This document shows positions 23,335 to 35,806 of a DNA stretch of 64,000 bases, in pieces. Origin of the DNA: Turritopsis dohrnii. Taxonomy: Eukaryota > Cnidaria > Hydrozoa > Anthoathecata > Oceaniidae. The stretch is taken from positions 59,688-123,687 of the forward strand of contig BQMF02000769.1 in assembly GCA_027922465.2 (NCBI GenBank), read 5' to 3'. Position numbers and translations under genes: made by a program. Each line of letters starts with the position of its first letter. The first letter of the stretch is position 1. The notes under the pieces were generated by a model. It ran no database searches. It worked only from the letters and a program-made list of their open reading frames with translations, and had not been told where the DNA came from.

Positions 23335-24529
23335 TATAATAAGATAGTATATAGGTTAACTTTCTCATCGCAAGTTATCATTAATACTATCTTTCTAATT
23401 TACTATAGAGAGAAAGGGCTTTCACTCTGAGTGAGTGATAAGAAAATGAAGTTATAATATATTGAGAGTTTATACACATAAACAAAGAATAAAAATCTTA
23501 TTACATAATTATTGTATCATTTCATGATTTCTAAATCAAAATATCTGCCCAAGGAAACAGAATTTCCAAAAACTATAAGACTTCTGAAAGAACTTTGTGC
23601 ATTCTATCATCCCTCGAAATATCATTTTGGATGCAGAAACACTTTAACATCTTTGGAGTTATTCTTTCATTTTATAAAAACCACCTACGTTATGTCTTCT
23701 TTTGAAAAAGGTAATTACATAATGTTTTAGTTTGACTTCTTGTTTCCTATGCTACATTAAATTCTGGAAAAAATGTTGTAGCTCTTATTAGAGAGGAAGC
23801 AGTACATAATTATCTGTTGTTGTGTAGTTTTATATTATATAGGTTCTTGGACTTGCCTCAGGGATTTCTGGAAGCACCATCTTTATTTTGTGGTTGATAT
23901 TAATTATTGTTTTTATTTTGATGCCGGATAATGATCAAGGAGCTTGTCTCTAACTTGGATTTTGGTCATTTTACTCTATTTCTTAACATAATTTCTTTTC
24001 TTTTCTTTCTATCTGACCATCTTGACCAGTACATAGATGAAATATCATGTATTTATCTAATGCTCCAATCTATCATGGTATAGGTGATTGAAAATTTATT
24101 TATTTGATTCATTACAAGTATGTTTTCATTTGGTGGATTCTTCCTGTTCATGTACAAGCAATCAAGAAAATGAAGAAGATAACAGATGAAATATACAATT
24201 TATTGGTTATTTACTTAACCTCCAATATGGCAGAAAATATTATTTTGGCCTACATAACGTAGTTCAATACATTATATTCATACTCAATTAGTTTTCTTTT
24301 GTTTATTTCCCTTATTCCTTTATTTCAGCAATACAGGCTTGCATTATAACACTCTTTACGTCAGGACGAATTAATTCAAGTTAATATTTTTTACATTTCG
24401 AAAAGTATGTATTAGATTGGGCGTAAACTGGCGTAAATTTCATCGATTGCGCCCTTATGTGTGTTTGGCAAAAAAAAATTTGCCTAACCCTTAAAAAATC
24501 CTAGATCCGCCCCTGTACATACTATTTGC

Positions 24530-27500
24530 GTTAGTAAAAATTTTGATTTCTTATGATTATTAGTTATTATTATTATTATTAATTGATATTTATACAGGTT
24601 TTTACACTTCTTCAGTAGGTATATACATATATACAAAATACTGGTATAAATGAAGGACCTGTTGAAACTAAAAATCTAACTAACGTAAAGTTTAAAAACA
24701 AATTTTTTTTACAAATTTATGATAATAGTAGACAAATGTGATATATAGAATGAAAATGTTAAAGTGAACTCAAAATTTAAAGGACGTTAAATAGAATCAG
24801 AATCAAAAATCAAACCACAATCAGGGAGACTGGGAAAAAGCAGTGTAATGGGATTAGGAAAATAAACAGGATAAGGACAAATTCAAAATTCCAGTATCTG
24901 TAAATTAGATAAAATGCTAATCAAAATGAAAATTTTTTAATTCGTTTCTAAAATTAATTAAACTTTTTTCTTTCCTCAAATTTAAATTCAAACTGTTAAA
25001 AATTTTTGCACCAACATAATACGTTAATCGTTTACCAGCTTCTGTGCGAACTTTAGGGAGTCTCAACAAACAGTTATTGTTTCTTGTTTCGATCTTATAC
25101 TTAATAAATGTGTAACTACCCGACTCTCCAGCATGACTTGGATCGTATATATGTCGAAAGACATCAAGTGCGATTCTTCTCTTTCGTTCTGTTGCAATGC
25201 TTGGCCAGTTTACACATTTAGGACTGTTTATAATACTTTTCGCTCGACGAAGTATGGATTCAAATTTATTCCCCCATGTATTACAGATTCCATTATATAC
25301 CGGATAACAGTATAAAAAGATAGGGTGAATCATTGATCGAAAAATTGTTTCCGCGGTTGCTGGTGAAATCTTGTGACGTATTTTTCGCAATAGATTAATT
25401 CGCGAACGAACTCTTTTATAGACGTTGTTACAATGGTCACTCATGGTTAAACGGCTGTCGAGTGTGACTCCAAGGTACTGATAACTGTTAACATTATTGA
25501 TTAGTGGTTATCGATCTTAATTTCCACTGGTTGTTGCTTACGTCGTGAGAAAATTACAAATCCCGTCTTTCCTTTTTTTGGGTTTAACACCAGACAGTTC
25601 TCATTTAACCATCTCCAAGCGTTATTCGCATCTGTATTAATCTCCTCTTCCACATCGGTGAGGAGTTTTCGAGAATGATAGATGACTGCGTCGTCTGCGT
25701 ACATGAGAATGTGGCAGAATTTGAGTTGATAGGGAAGATCATTTATCAGTATGATGAAGAACAAGGGTCCCAAGATAGACCCTTGTGGAACTCCATGCGT
25801 CACAAACTCCTCCTTTGAAGATACATTTTGAAAAGTAACCAATTGACAACGACGAAATAAATAATCACTGACCCATTCTAATTCCTTGCCACATATTCCA
25901 TAATAGGGTAGTTTTTGCAAAAGACAGCTGTGGCTTACGCTATCAAATGCCTTCTTTAAGTCCATAAATAAGGCCCCTGTTACATGACCTTTATCCATGG
26001 CGAAACGAATGTCATCAGCGATTTTCACGACTGCATCTTTGGTTGATCTTTTTTTACGAAAGTCATACTGCGATTTATTGAATAGCTCATTTTCCTCCAG
26101 ATACGCTGATAACTGGTTGTAAACAATCCTTTCAACTACTTTCGATAAAGTGTTTAAGACCGAAATAGGTCTGTAATTGTCTATATTTTGTTTCTCACCA
26201 GACTTAAATAATGGCGTTATTTTGGCAATCTTTTCGCATGTAGGAAAGCTAGAAGTGTTCAGGCTCAAGTTGATGAGGTTATGTTAATGGCGCTGACAGT
26301 TCATTGGCGGCGTCTTTTATCATTTTTGCTGGAATTCCGTCAGTGCCGGCAGATTTGGATGTATCAATCTGATTCAGAATTTTCAGTACCTCAGCATGAG
26401 ACACATTTTTAAATTTAAATACAACATTATTTGGATTTATTTGCGATAAGTAATTTCGATGGTTAAACGATTTCCAGGCGGTGTTTATAAGTGGTAGTCG
26501 TATAATGCTTGACCCAATGGAAGTAAAAAATGTGCAAAAAGCATTGGCAATGGTACTTTTGCAAGATGTCATAATTTCGTTAATTTTAAAAGTTCTACTG
26601 GAAACACTTGTCTCTTTAGTAGGATAACATTTCTTTATCTGGTTCCAAAATTTACTTAGTTGGTCAGCAGTATCTCTGAATGAATGGCGGATATGGTTTG
26701 CTTTGGCATAACGTAGTTTATTTGTAACAGTGTTTCTTAAGCGTTTGTAAGCTAGCCAGTCTTGTTTATTTTTCGATTTTTTATAATGACGTAGGTGCAT
26801 ATCTCTCGTTCTCATAAGACTTTTAATGTGATAGGTTAGCCATGGACTATCTTTACCGCGGATCCTTTTTAACTTGACCGGTGCGTGCTTATTTATTACA
26901 GATGTCAATAGTGATTTAAATAGGTTCCACGAATCATTAAAGTTTGACAAACATAAACAACTCTCCCAGGGTACACTTCTAACATCCTTTTCGAACGATT
27001 CTTTGTCATATTTTGAGAAGTCGCGAGCTTTAATTGTTTTAGGTTCATAACGACGACAATTCATCTTTCTGATAGCGCCTACAAGATGATGGTCACTAAA
27101 GGAATTGCAATAAACTAAGTTGCCATCAATGTTTTGTTTGTCCGTAGTAAATATCAAGTCGATAATTGTCCTGCTATCATTCGTAATTCTTGTGTGTGTT
27201 TTGATGATCTGATGATGTCCAAAAGATTTAATGACATCTTTGATATCCACATGGTCTCTGGGTACACCGTAATCAATGTTAAAATCACCATACATTAATG
27301 TTTCTTTTTGTTCCGCGTTAACGACAGTTAACATATTTTCCAAAAGTTGACAAAAATTTCTAGCGATGTATTTCGACGTATCCGGGGGTTTGTATACAGA
27401 AGATAGTAGAAACGACTTTGTGTTCTTGTAGCAGATTTCGACCCACAAAAATTCCATTTCATCGTTTTCTATATCTGATCTTCGTATGTACTCAATATCG

Positions 27501-28012
27501 TCTCGGATGTACATACAAACTCCTCCATAAGGTCCGTTACAACGATCTCTTCTCTCTAACACGTACCCCGGAATTTCGAGCTCAGAATCCTTTACAGATG
27601 AATCTGTGTGTGTTTCAGAGAAAGAAATAACATGAACACGATTTTCAGCAGAAGATAAAAACAGCTTGATTCTGTCGAGCTTTCGGTAAATCCCATTAAC
27701 ATTTTGGTGCAGAAATTTAAAACCTCTTTTTCCAATAAAGTCGTTCACTTCATGGTGTAACGTGGCATTTATAAACTCTGGAAATTTCGGTTTACAAGTT
27801 TCACAGTATAACCGTTCTTGTCCATTATCAAATACATCCACACAGCATTTTAAGTGTAACAACTCTTTACATAAACAACATTTAACTGCAGACTGCTTCT
27901 TATAAATTGTTTGGTTGCAGGTTTTACAAGATAAACCACCCAAACTAACTGTCACAAGCAGCAACACTATCATCAACGACCACGACACGTCCGCACGAAA
28001 CGGCGCCATCTT
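24530..28012 (-). mobile_element. CR1-like LINE, nearly whole, two frameshifts
   Basis: The minus-strand frame 28009-26279 encodes a hydrophobic N-terminus, a C-rich zinc-finger-like segment (CKTCNQTIY, CCLCKELLHLKCC), then an AP endonuclease (LHQNVNGIYRK, SFSETHTD, YGDFNIDY, SDHHLV) and a linker with KHAPVKLKR and SPWLTYHIK. A one-base shift near 26278 passes to the RT (YRPISVLNTLSKVVERIV, FMDLKKAFDSVSH, GVPQGSILGPLFF, LMYADDAVIYH). A second shift near 25499 leads to the C-terminal domain ending at 24917. Catalytic motifs are all present. The 3' region (24530-24916) is non-coding, with a TTA microsatellite at 24563-24580. The N-terminus and order of domains fit CR1/L2 elements. The 5' end lies close to the ATG. 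Confidence 0.9.
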
Positions 28013-28019
28013 ATATGGT

Positions 28020-28896
28020 AGCTTTTACTGACTAGGACTTATTTGCTTATGATGTTTACCCCAAAATATTATACTATATATAGCTATTGAAAATGTTTAT
28101 GAGGGCGTATAATTTGATAATAAACAGAATTACGATAAGTTTTATTATTGAGATTTTTATTTACATTTTTTTTTTAATTCCACTGTAGCTATTAAAACTA
28201 GGTTTAACAATTTTCTTTTCTTTTGTACAGTAAAACCACCTGTATACAAATTTGATAATATAATGTTGTAAGATAGTTTTATGTGAGTTACAAAAAACAA
28301 GTGTTCTGTTTTACATTGTTTACGGTATAAAGGATGTCAAGCTTCTGCAACAATAAAGATTATACATTTGTTATGATGAAATTCTTTTACACATTGATGA
28401 TATATATATTCAGTTGTTTAAGGGGAAATATTAGTCGCATTTAGGTCATATAACTTTTAGCTTAGTGTCCATATAATAACCTCTCACTTTTTAACTCCTC
28501 AGCAAAAATTATGTAACAAACCTTATCATTTGACCATGAACATCTTCATTTCATTATAAGTCCAAAATAAGTTTTTTTGCGGTATTAAATTCAATTCCAC
28601 CTTGATTAGTAAGGACAACATTTTTATCTGTGCATCAGGTGGATGGTAGTTATACTGTAATTGTTTCATCATACATTTTTCTCATGGTTATCAATGTACA
28701 CTTAATAATTGGCAAAAATGTTTCAACTTTGGGGAAATATAAAGTCGCATTTTTGCGAATCTTGTTTAATAAATGTAATTTTTTTTTTTTTTCCTTCATA
28801 TTGTATATTCTATACAAATAACAGAGATTACAAGGTATACAAAATTTATGGCTTTAGACAAAAAAAGGAAGAAAAAAAATTTAGAATAGTGGTTGT
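28020..28896. other. No gene; AT-rich flank with a repeated motif
   Basis: 'ggggaaatatta(g)tcgcattt'-like wording occurs twice, near 28422 and 28732. The segment nearest 28896 should be the 3' untranslated part of the minus-strand retroelement that ends there; it contains A/T runs. No independent coding signal. Confidence 0.4.
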
Positions 28897-29028
28897 TCAT
28901 TCGTTGACAATGTTTGCTCGCTTGATGTTGGTAACAGCTTCGACAAAGTCATTTTGCGTTAAATTGTGTCTAGACCGTGAGCCACGAATGCAACGGATCG
29001 TTGAACGAAGAAGCGAAAACGATGTTCT

Positions 29029-29194
29029 TGTGGGATCAGACAGTTGAGTCGGTGGACTGTATTATTCGTAAGATACCATTTTTGAACTTTGGTTCCGTAT
29101 AATACAAGTAAGTAAGAAAGCATATGAGATATTTATAAGAAGGCATATGAGATATCTACAAATGGACGCCACCGCCATTCGGAAATATTCCACA
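29029..29194 (-). repeat. BEL/Pao 3' LTR
   Basis: 166-bp LTR with TG...CA ends, downstream in the minus-strand direction of the element. It appears identical to 35141-35306. Confidence 0.93.
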
Positions 29195-29245
29195 CTGCCC
29201 CCCTAAATAAATACATGAAGTCCTTTGTTCAAAAATAAATAAACT

Positions 29246-30780
29246 TTAATCAATATGTGTTTCCAGAGGACATAAATTGTTCAAAGTTCGTTTGAGTAAA
29301 CCGTTCTTTGTTCTGACCCGACAAGATCTGGTTAAACCGTCTTTAGAGGAATAAACTTCATCGACGACTGCTAATTTCCATTGAGAGCGTGGTAATTTGT
29401 TGTCCATAACCAGTACCACATCACCCGCATTGACTTTTGAGACTTTGTTACGTTGAATTTGATGAAAGTGTCTTTCTCGGAGCTCAACAAGGTACTCAGA
29501 ATTCCAACGGTTCCAAAAGTGTTTCAGCAGCTGTTCTACGTACATGTGTAACGTTTCTCCAAACTAACTTCTGTTCGCGAAGTAAGTTCCTGTTTAATCA
29601 AACGACGACCATACAACAGGTGGTTGGGTGTAATTACGTCATCGAGTTCATTTGTAACATATGTTAATGGGCGTTCGTTTAACATGTTTTCGATCTCCGT
29701 GATGACAGTGTGTAATTCGTCAAGTGAGGTTCGGGTTCTGCACAGGACTTTGCGGATGCATCGTTTAACAAGTTGAACTAAGCGTTCATAGAACCCTCCC
29801 CACCAGGGCGCAGCAGGTGGAATGAATTCCCAGATAACACCGGATCCGGAAGTCGCATCACGAATGTTCTTAATAAAGTCTCGAGTCTCTTCGCTGGAAA
29901 AGTTGCTACCGTTATCAGAGATGATCTTTGAAGGGATGCCTCTGCGACGTGTGAATCGACGATATGCACAAATGAAGGCAGCGCTTGTGTTGTCAGTTAC
30001 GAGTTCTAAATGTATTCCTCTGGTGGAGCAGCAAGTGAATAAACACACCCAGGCTTTTTTCATAGTCCCTTCACCTAGGTAGTACAGAGGGCCAAGATAA
30101 TCAACTCCTGCATCGTGATAAGGGTGTGTCAGCGTAACACGTTCCTTTGGTAAGGCAGGCTGGTTAGGATAACAAAACGGTTTGCTTGCAAAGAATTTGC
30201 AGATGAAGCAACGGTGTAACAACGATTTAACAATTGATCGTCCGCGAGGTATCCAAAACTTGGTACGTAGAAGAGTTAATGTGGTTTTCACACCTTGGTG
30301 TTTGCAATTCGAATGTACATCCTTGATGATCATCTTGGTGACGGTGTGAGACGGAGGAAGTAGTATAGGATACTTCTGAGTGTACGGTAACTGACTGTTT
30401 TCAAGACGACCTTTGCAGCGAACAATATCATCATCATCCACGAAACAGTTCAATTGGTTGAAAACCTTGTTGTAATACTTGTCATCTTCTGCAAAGTCTG
30501 ATTGAAGTTCTTCGATCCATAGGGTTTTTGCATGGTGTACTAATAATTGGAAGTCATCAAGAGAATCCAAATTGCCATCAATATCTGTCTTTTCTTCAGT
30601 GACAACATCTTCATCCAGACAAGTGTCTTCATTACCAACAATATCAATTGTGTTATGTTTTTCATTGTTATTTGTTAGTTCTATTTCTTCTTCGTTTATT
30701 GTTTCCATACTTTGTTTGTTCTTGCTTCGCAAGCTATATTTTTCCATGGCTTTACCGTACTTGTTAAGCTTGTTGATTGT
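29246..30780 (-). pseudogene. BEL/Pao integrase region, frameshifted
   Basis: The frame from about 30780 to 29536 encodes an acidic linker, the RNase H/integrase junction, an HHCC-type zinc site (HSNCKHQGVK, then CFICKFF) and the DDE integrase core (DAGVDYLGPL, SDNGSNFSSEE, and the glutamate within WWGGFYERLVQ). This is the WWGGFYERL signature of BEL/Pao. Near 29545 the frame shifts by one and resumes as the C-terminal domain (MYVEQLLKHFWNRW, AGDVVLVMDN), which ends at 29246 next to the LTR. Confidence 0.9.
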
Positions 30781-31735
30781 CGACTTACGGTATAGTTTGC
30801 GACGTACGGTTCGGCGAGTGGTTTAAACTGTCGACTTACAGTATAGTCTGCAACAGGGTTCATACTAACAGATTGTCGACTTACAGTATAGTCTGCGACA
30901 GAAGGAGAATTTAACCCAGATTGTTGACTTACAGTACAGTTTGCAACAGGGTTCGTACTAACATCAGATAGTCGACTTACAGTATAATCTGCGACGTACG
31001 GTTTGGCAAGTGGATTCAACTGTCGACTTACAGTATAGTTTGCGACAGGGTTCGTACTAACATCGGATGGTCGACTTACAGTATAGTCTGCGACAGAAGG
31101 AGAACCTAACCCAGATTGTTGACTTACAGTATAGTCTGCGACAGGGTTTTGACTAAAATCGGATTGTCGGCTTACAGTATAGTTTGCGACAGGAAGCGTA
31201 GTTAACCCATTGTGTCGGCTTACATTAAACTCTGCGACAGGGTTTTTAAGATCAGTAATTTTCCTTTTCAATTTATTGACAAACAGTAAGACATAAGCAG
31301 TTATCTTTGTTAACTTAGCAAAGGAATTAAATTTTTCTACTTTTATTATGTTTTGTAATTTGTTTATTCTCTTTGTGTTGTTAAGGAAAGTGTTTGTGTT
31401 CTTCTTTATTATAGCTTCAACTTCCTTTGTCAATTCTGCTTCAACGACTGGCCAATGTTCCTTTGGTAGATTGAAGAACTCTGGACCATGGAACCATAGG
31501 TAACTCGATGCCAAATCAGTCGAAGATAAGCCTCTTGTAGTGATATCAGCAGGATTGTTCTCTGATGATACAAGTTTATAGCTTTCAGCAGGCAAAACTT
31601 TCAGGACTTTATCAACTCGATCTTGAATGAAGCGCTTGTAAATCTTCTTGTTTACAATCCAAAAATAAGCAATTGTGCTGTCAATCCACGGGGTTACAGA
31701 ATCAATCTCAATGTTTGAAAGTTCCTTTTGAACAG
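30696..31735 (-). pseudogene. BEL/Pao RNase H-integrase linker with tandem repeats
   Basis: After a frame change near 31735 the polyprotein resumes in PAESYKLVSSENNPADITTR, typical for the end of BEL RNase H. From about 31230 to 30790 comes a block of some eleven degenerate units built on VADYTVSRQS, each preceded by a short variable stretch such as DVSTNP. The corresponding DNA repeats 'cgacttacagtatagtctgc'. The frame then ends in KVWKQ; the integrase frame starts in another phase through the same DNA. Such an array is not a normal part of BEL Pol. Confidence 0.85.
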
Positions 31736-34700
31736 TGAGTCTCCATCATCTTCGCAAGTAGGACAGCTCCCATCAATTCCAGACGCGGCATCGTTCGTAG
31801 CTTAATCGGCGTTACACGTGATTTTGAGGTGATTAGAGATGTAGAAACTTCACCTAATGGATTGCATGCACGAAGATAACAGCATGCTCCATAAGCTATT
31901 TTTGATGCATCACTGAATCCATGGAGTTCGATTTCCACACCATCGCATTTGTACGGAAAAAAATGTCTGGGTATTTTGATGCAAAACGTTTCACTCAGAT
32001 CTTGAGTCAGTAAATCCCATTTGCTTTGAAAATCATCAGGTAGTTCCACGTCCCAATTAAGTTTCTGTATACACAGTTCTTGAAAAAAACATTTGAATTT
32101 CACAAGTAGTGGGCTTAACAGTCCCATTGGGTTATACATAGAAGCAATACATTGTAGCACTTGTCGTTTTGTTTTGACAGACTGGCACTTTTCAAAGAAT
32201 GGCTCCAAGTGGAATGAGAACTCATCAGAATGCTTGTTCCAATTGATACCCAATACTTTGTTCTTGGTTGGATCAATGTTATCAATAAGTGATTTGTCAT
32301 CTCCAGTGGCTTCGTAAACTTCCTCTTCAATCTTTGTATCATTGCACTGGAATTTTTTGAGGTTTAAACTAGCTAGTGCAAGTCTCTGTTTGGCTTTCAG
32401 GAAGAACGACTTCACCTTCTCACCAGTCTCATCACCACCTATCGAATCATCGACATGGAGAAACAACAAAAAATCATGTACAAACTGTGGATCAAATGAT
32501 TGGTATTTCTCAATGTGTTCTAATAATGTGGCATCAAGTATGAATGGCAAGGATGTCAAACCAAACAACACTCTGGCAAACCTAAATTCAATCAATTCTT
32601 GTTCATGGAATGCTTTATGAGGGTCAAAATCTTTGAACCACAAGAACCTTACAAAATTTCTATCTTCTGGATGGATGGATATCTGTAGAAATGCCTTTTC
32701 CAGATCAGCAACAAATGCAACAGGGTGGGTACGAAAACGAAGCAACACACCTAACAATGAATTTGTGAGTGATGGACCTGAATGTAAACAATCATTCAAT
32801 GATGGACCTGAGGTGGGAGTTTGAGCTGAAGCATCAAAGACAATACGAACCTTTGTAGTGGTTCTGTCTTCTTTGACAACTGCTCTATGAGCTAAGTAAT
32901 GACACTTCCCCGACAATGGTACAATCTCATCAGCTGACTCAATTATCCCTTCATTCAATTGTCCTTCAAGTATTTCAGAATATTTGTCATACAGTTCTGG
33001 TTCTCTTTGAAACTTCTTGTACAACCCTTGAAGTCTGCTTTTGGCAAGTTCATAATTGTCATCAATACTTTTAAAGTTCTCTTTAAAGGGTAATTTTACT
33101 TCATAACGGTTGTCCTTGAATTCGACAGTTTCCTTGAAATGTTTGTGAACATCAACTTCATCTTCATCATCATCCAGCATCCTGTCGTCGTCCCATATGG
33201 ACTTGAATGTTTCATGTACTGGTGGTGTTGGAGAAGAATACGATTGTAGAAGCACTGACGTGTTGACACAGCTTGTTGTTGTTTTTCGAGAATGAGGGTT
33301 GGCAACTTCACCACTCAAGATGTAGCCCAATGACGATTCTATGGCTATCGGTCCTTCTGTTCCTGGAGGTGGTCTGATAACATTGCCTGTGACGAAATCC
33401 CAGTAATGATCTGTTCCTATCAAAACATCAATTTCCAATTCCTTATGGTCAGGATTGGAGTCAGCAAGTTTCAGGTTGTTTAAATAGGAATGTTGTTTTT
33501 TGGCTGTGTCGATAATCTGGCCAGACAATGGTTTACAGATTTTTGAAACCAGAGCAGAAACAGTTGTGTGTGTCATATTGTCATTTAAAATCTGAAGTTT
33601 AACATTGTTCAATTTACGCTGTTCACTGTGATTGTCAAAGGTGTTAAGGCGTACATCACAGGTGTTCACTGTCGGTAATTGTAGTTTCTGTTGAACTTTC
33701 TCAGTTACGTAGGAGAGTTGTGAACCAGAGTCAAAAAGGGCTCGCAATTGTACATGGTTGTTTGTTCCAGGTTTGAGGACTTTAATTCTCGCAGTTTGAA
33801 GAAGACCTTCAGAGTTCGTAGCAACAGTAGTTGTTGTGTCAACCCAGGCTTCTTCACAGACTGCAGCATGGTGATTCTTCGAGCAAACATTGCATGCAAT
33901 TTTGGAGGTGCAATTTTTACTCAAGTGTCCTGTTCGAAGACACTTAAAACAATTTCCTTTATTCATAAGTAAAGTTTTTCTTGTCGGAAGATCAATAATA
34001 ACATTGCATTTGGCAGCTAAATGTTCGGCAGAGCCACAAAAAAGGCACTTTCTAGGAGAGTCAAATGTTTTTTTTGGTTTGTAATGTTTTCTCTCTCTTT
34101 TAGCACCAGCAAAAAGGTTACTAGCACTAAAGGGTTCTTCAGGTTTCAGTTCATTTTTAGAAATTCTTTCCCTGGCTTCAATTTCTTTCCCCAAAAGTTC
34201 CAAAACAGTGGAAATGTTCCAAGTAGACTTTCCCATTTCACGAGAAACAATCAGATTCAAAGCTTGTGGAAGTTTAGATACCAATATGGGTATCAACATT
34301 GACCCATACTGATCTGAGTTAACTCCAAGGTTCTTGAGGCTCCTAACTTGGGCCTCAATATTGTCATGAATTTTTCGCAATGAAGTAACGTCACTTATAG
34401 ACTTGACTGAGTCTAAGCTCAAAAGTTTGTTCATATGAGACGCAATTAACATATGGTCGTTGTCGTATCTATCTTTGAGAAGAGCAAGAGCTTCTCCATA
34501 GTTGTCATAAGAAAGTTTTAGTCCAGCTATGACTTCGAAGGCATCACCCTTTACATACGAAAGCAGATACGTCATTTTCTCAATGGGTGATAATGTAGGG
34601 TTTTGGTCAATCATGCAAACGAAAGAGTCATGGAACGTTTTCCATGTTGTCGAGTCTCCATAAAAGGCTTCAATATGTAATTTTGGTAGACTTACATTTT

Positions 34701-35055
34701 TCTTCTTTCCATCATGGTCAGCAACAACAGTTTTTTCAACAGCAACAGTGCTTTTCGGTGCTTTCTCGTTACAAAATGTTTTCAATTTCTGTATGTAGTT
34801 CCTTATTCTCATTTTGAATGTAGTAACAAAGGAAACTTCAGTTTCAATATCCTTTTCTTCTTCCAATAAATCAACAAGCTCGGACGAAAGTTTTTCAATA
34901 TTGTTTATTTCTAGTTCCAAGGTTTCCAGCTAGGACTTCAGTGTTTCATAAGGTTCATCTTTACCCTTTTCATCAACTTCAAAAAATAAGGTCTCAACTG
35001 CCTTTACTACAGCTTTAAGCACAACTGATTTCTTTTTAATAAGACCAGCACTCAT
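31708..35055 (-). pseudogene. BEL/Pao Gag-protease-RT-RNase H, one nonsense codon and one frameshift
   Basis: Translation would start at 35055. After 41 codons a TAG (34930-34932) interrupts the frame, which is then open to 31708. In order it shows a helical Gag with a capsid-like segment, three zinc knuckles (CLFCGSAEHLAAKC, CFKCLRTGHLSKNC, CNVCSKNHHAAVC), a protease with FDSGSQLSYV, an RT with FVADLEKAFLQI and LHVDD where YVDD is usual, and an RNase H with GFSDASKIAYGA. A one-base shift near 31735 ends the frame within RNase H. Confidence 0.92.
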
Positions 35056-35140
35056 TTCTGGTGTAGATAAATGAATCCACTTGAGGATTCAGACGATTTC
35101 GAAAGATAAAACAAGATTAATTTGGCTTCGGTGGACCAAT

Positions 35141-35306
35141 TGTGGGATCAGACAGTTGAGTCGGTGGACTGTATTATTCGTAAGATACCATTTTTGAACT
35201 TTGGTTCCGTATAATACAAGTAAGTAAGAAAGCATATGAGATATTTATAAGAAGGCATATGAGATATCTACAAATGGACGCCACCGCCATTCGGAAATAT
35301 TCCACA
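35141..35306 (-). repeat. BEL/Pao 5' LTR
   Basis: 166-bp LTR at the upstream (minus-strand) end of the element, with TG...CA ends and the GTTCT duplication on its outer side. Confidence 0.93.
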
Positions 35307-35806
35307 GTTCTTGTTCGTATTGTTTTTATAACTTCGCTAGTCTTCAGCCCTTTCTTCTCTGCGATTGATTCCGCCAATCTTGCATAAAATGTGGCACATT
35401 CGCGCCCCATTGCACCATTTGTTGAGAAAACGAGTGGGGTGAAGGTCCCGTTTTCCACCTGGTAGTACACGTTCGTTGTAGCTTCGTTTCTTCTCGTTCT
35501 CGTTCCTTGAGAAGCATTTGGCAAGTTCTAGGTTCCTGTATCTCTGGGCGTTTAGGTCAAAGACCCTTATGTCGAAGAATGCCCGTTGACCAGCAACCCA
35601 GAAACCTACCGCGCTCACATCAAGTCTTGCTTCTTGGCTGGTGTTTCCCGTCCTCGCTTGTAGTCTCTCGCTATCCATTTCCGCGAGCATTGGTTCCACT
35701 TTGACGTCAGTACACACTTCATCCAGAAGTTCGGCAGTCACATCTCGTATTTCATTATGGCGGAGAGTTATGAAGCCGCCTTTCTTACAGGATAGGGCGT
35801 GAGCTA

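Larger units (their letters stand above)
21891..24515. mobile_element. 2.6-kb hAT-like element, non-coding, 5-bp duplication
   Basis: The left end CAGGGGCGGATCCAGGGTTA is mirrored at the right by a sequence ending in CCTAGATCCGCCCCTG. TACAT flanks both sides (21886-21890 and 24516-24520). The ends look hAT-like (CAGGGGC), but hAT usually makes 8-bp duplications; 5 bp is known from some hAT groups. The words 'ttgcctaa' and 'taggcaa' recur near both ends. No transposase was found. A tandem array (22212-22372) and a smaller nested element (23170-23334) lie inside. Confidence 0.78.
29029..35306 (-). mobile_element. BEL/Pao LTR retrotransposon, both LTRs and 5-bp duplication
   Basis: The two LTRs are 166 bp each and I could find no difference between them. 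On the plus strand they run TGTGGGATC to ATTCCACA. The flanks carry a perfect 5-bp duplication, GTTCT (29024-29028 and 35307-35311). Just inside the upstream LTR the minus strand has a TGGTCCACC primer-site-like sequence. The internal region encodes Gag and a BEL/Pao-type Pol with the order zinc knuckles, protease, RT, RNase H, integrase. One nonsense codon and three frame changes break it, so this copy is non-functional as read. Confidence 0.95.

Noticed and set aside
30785..31235. CRISPR array
   Set aside because: Units are degenerate, in frame with a retroelement protein and without uniform spacers; the window is eukaryotic.
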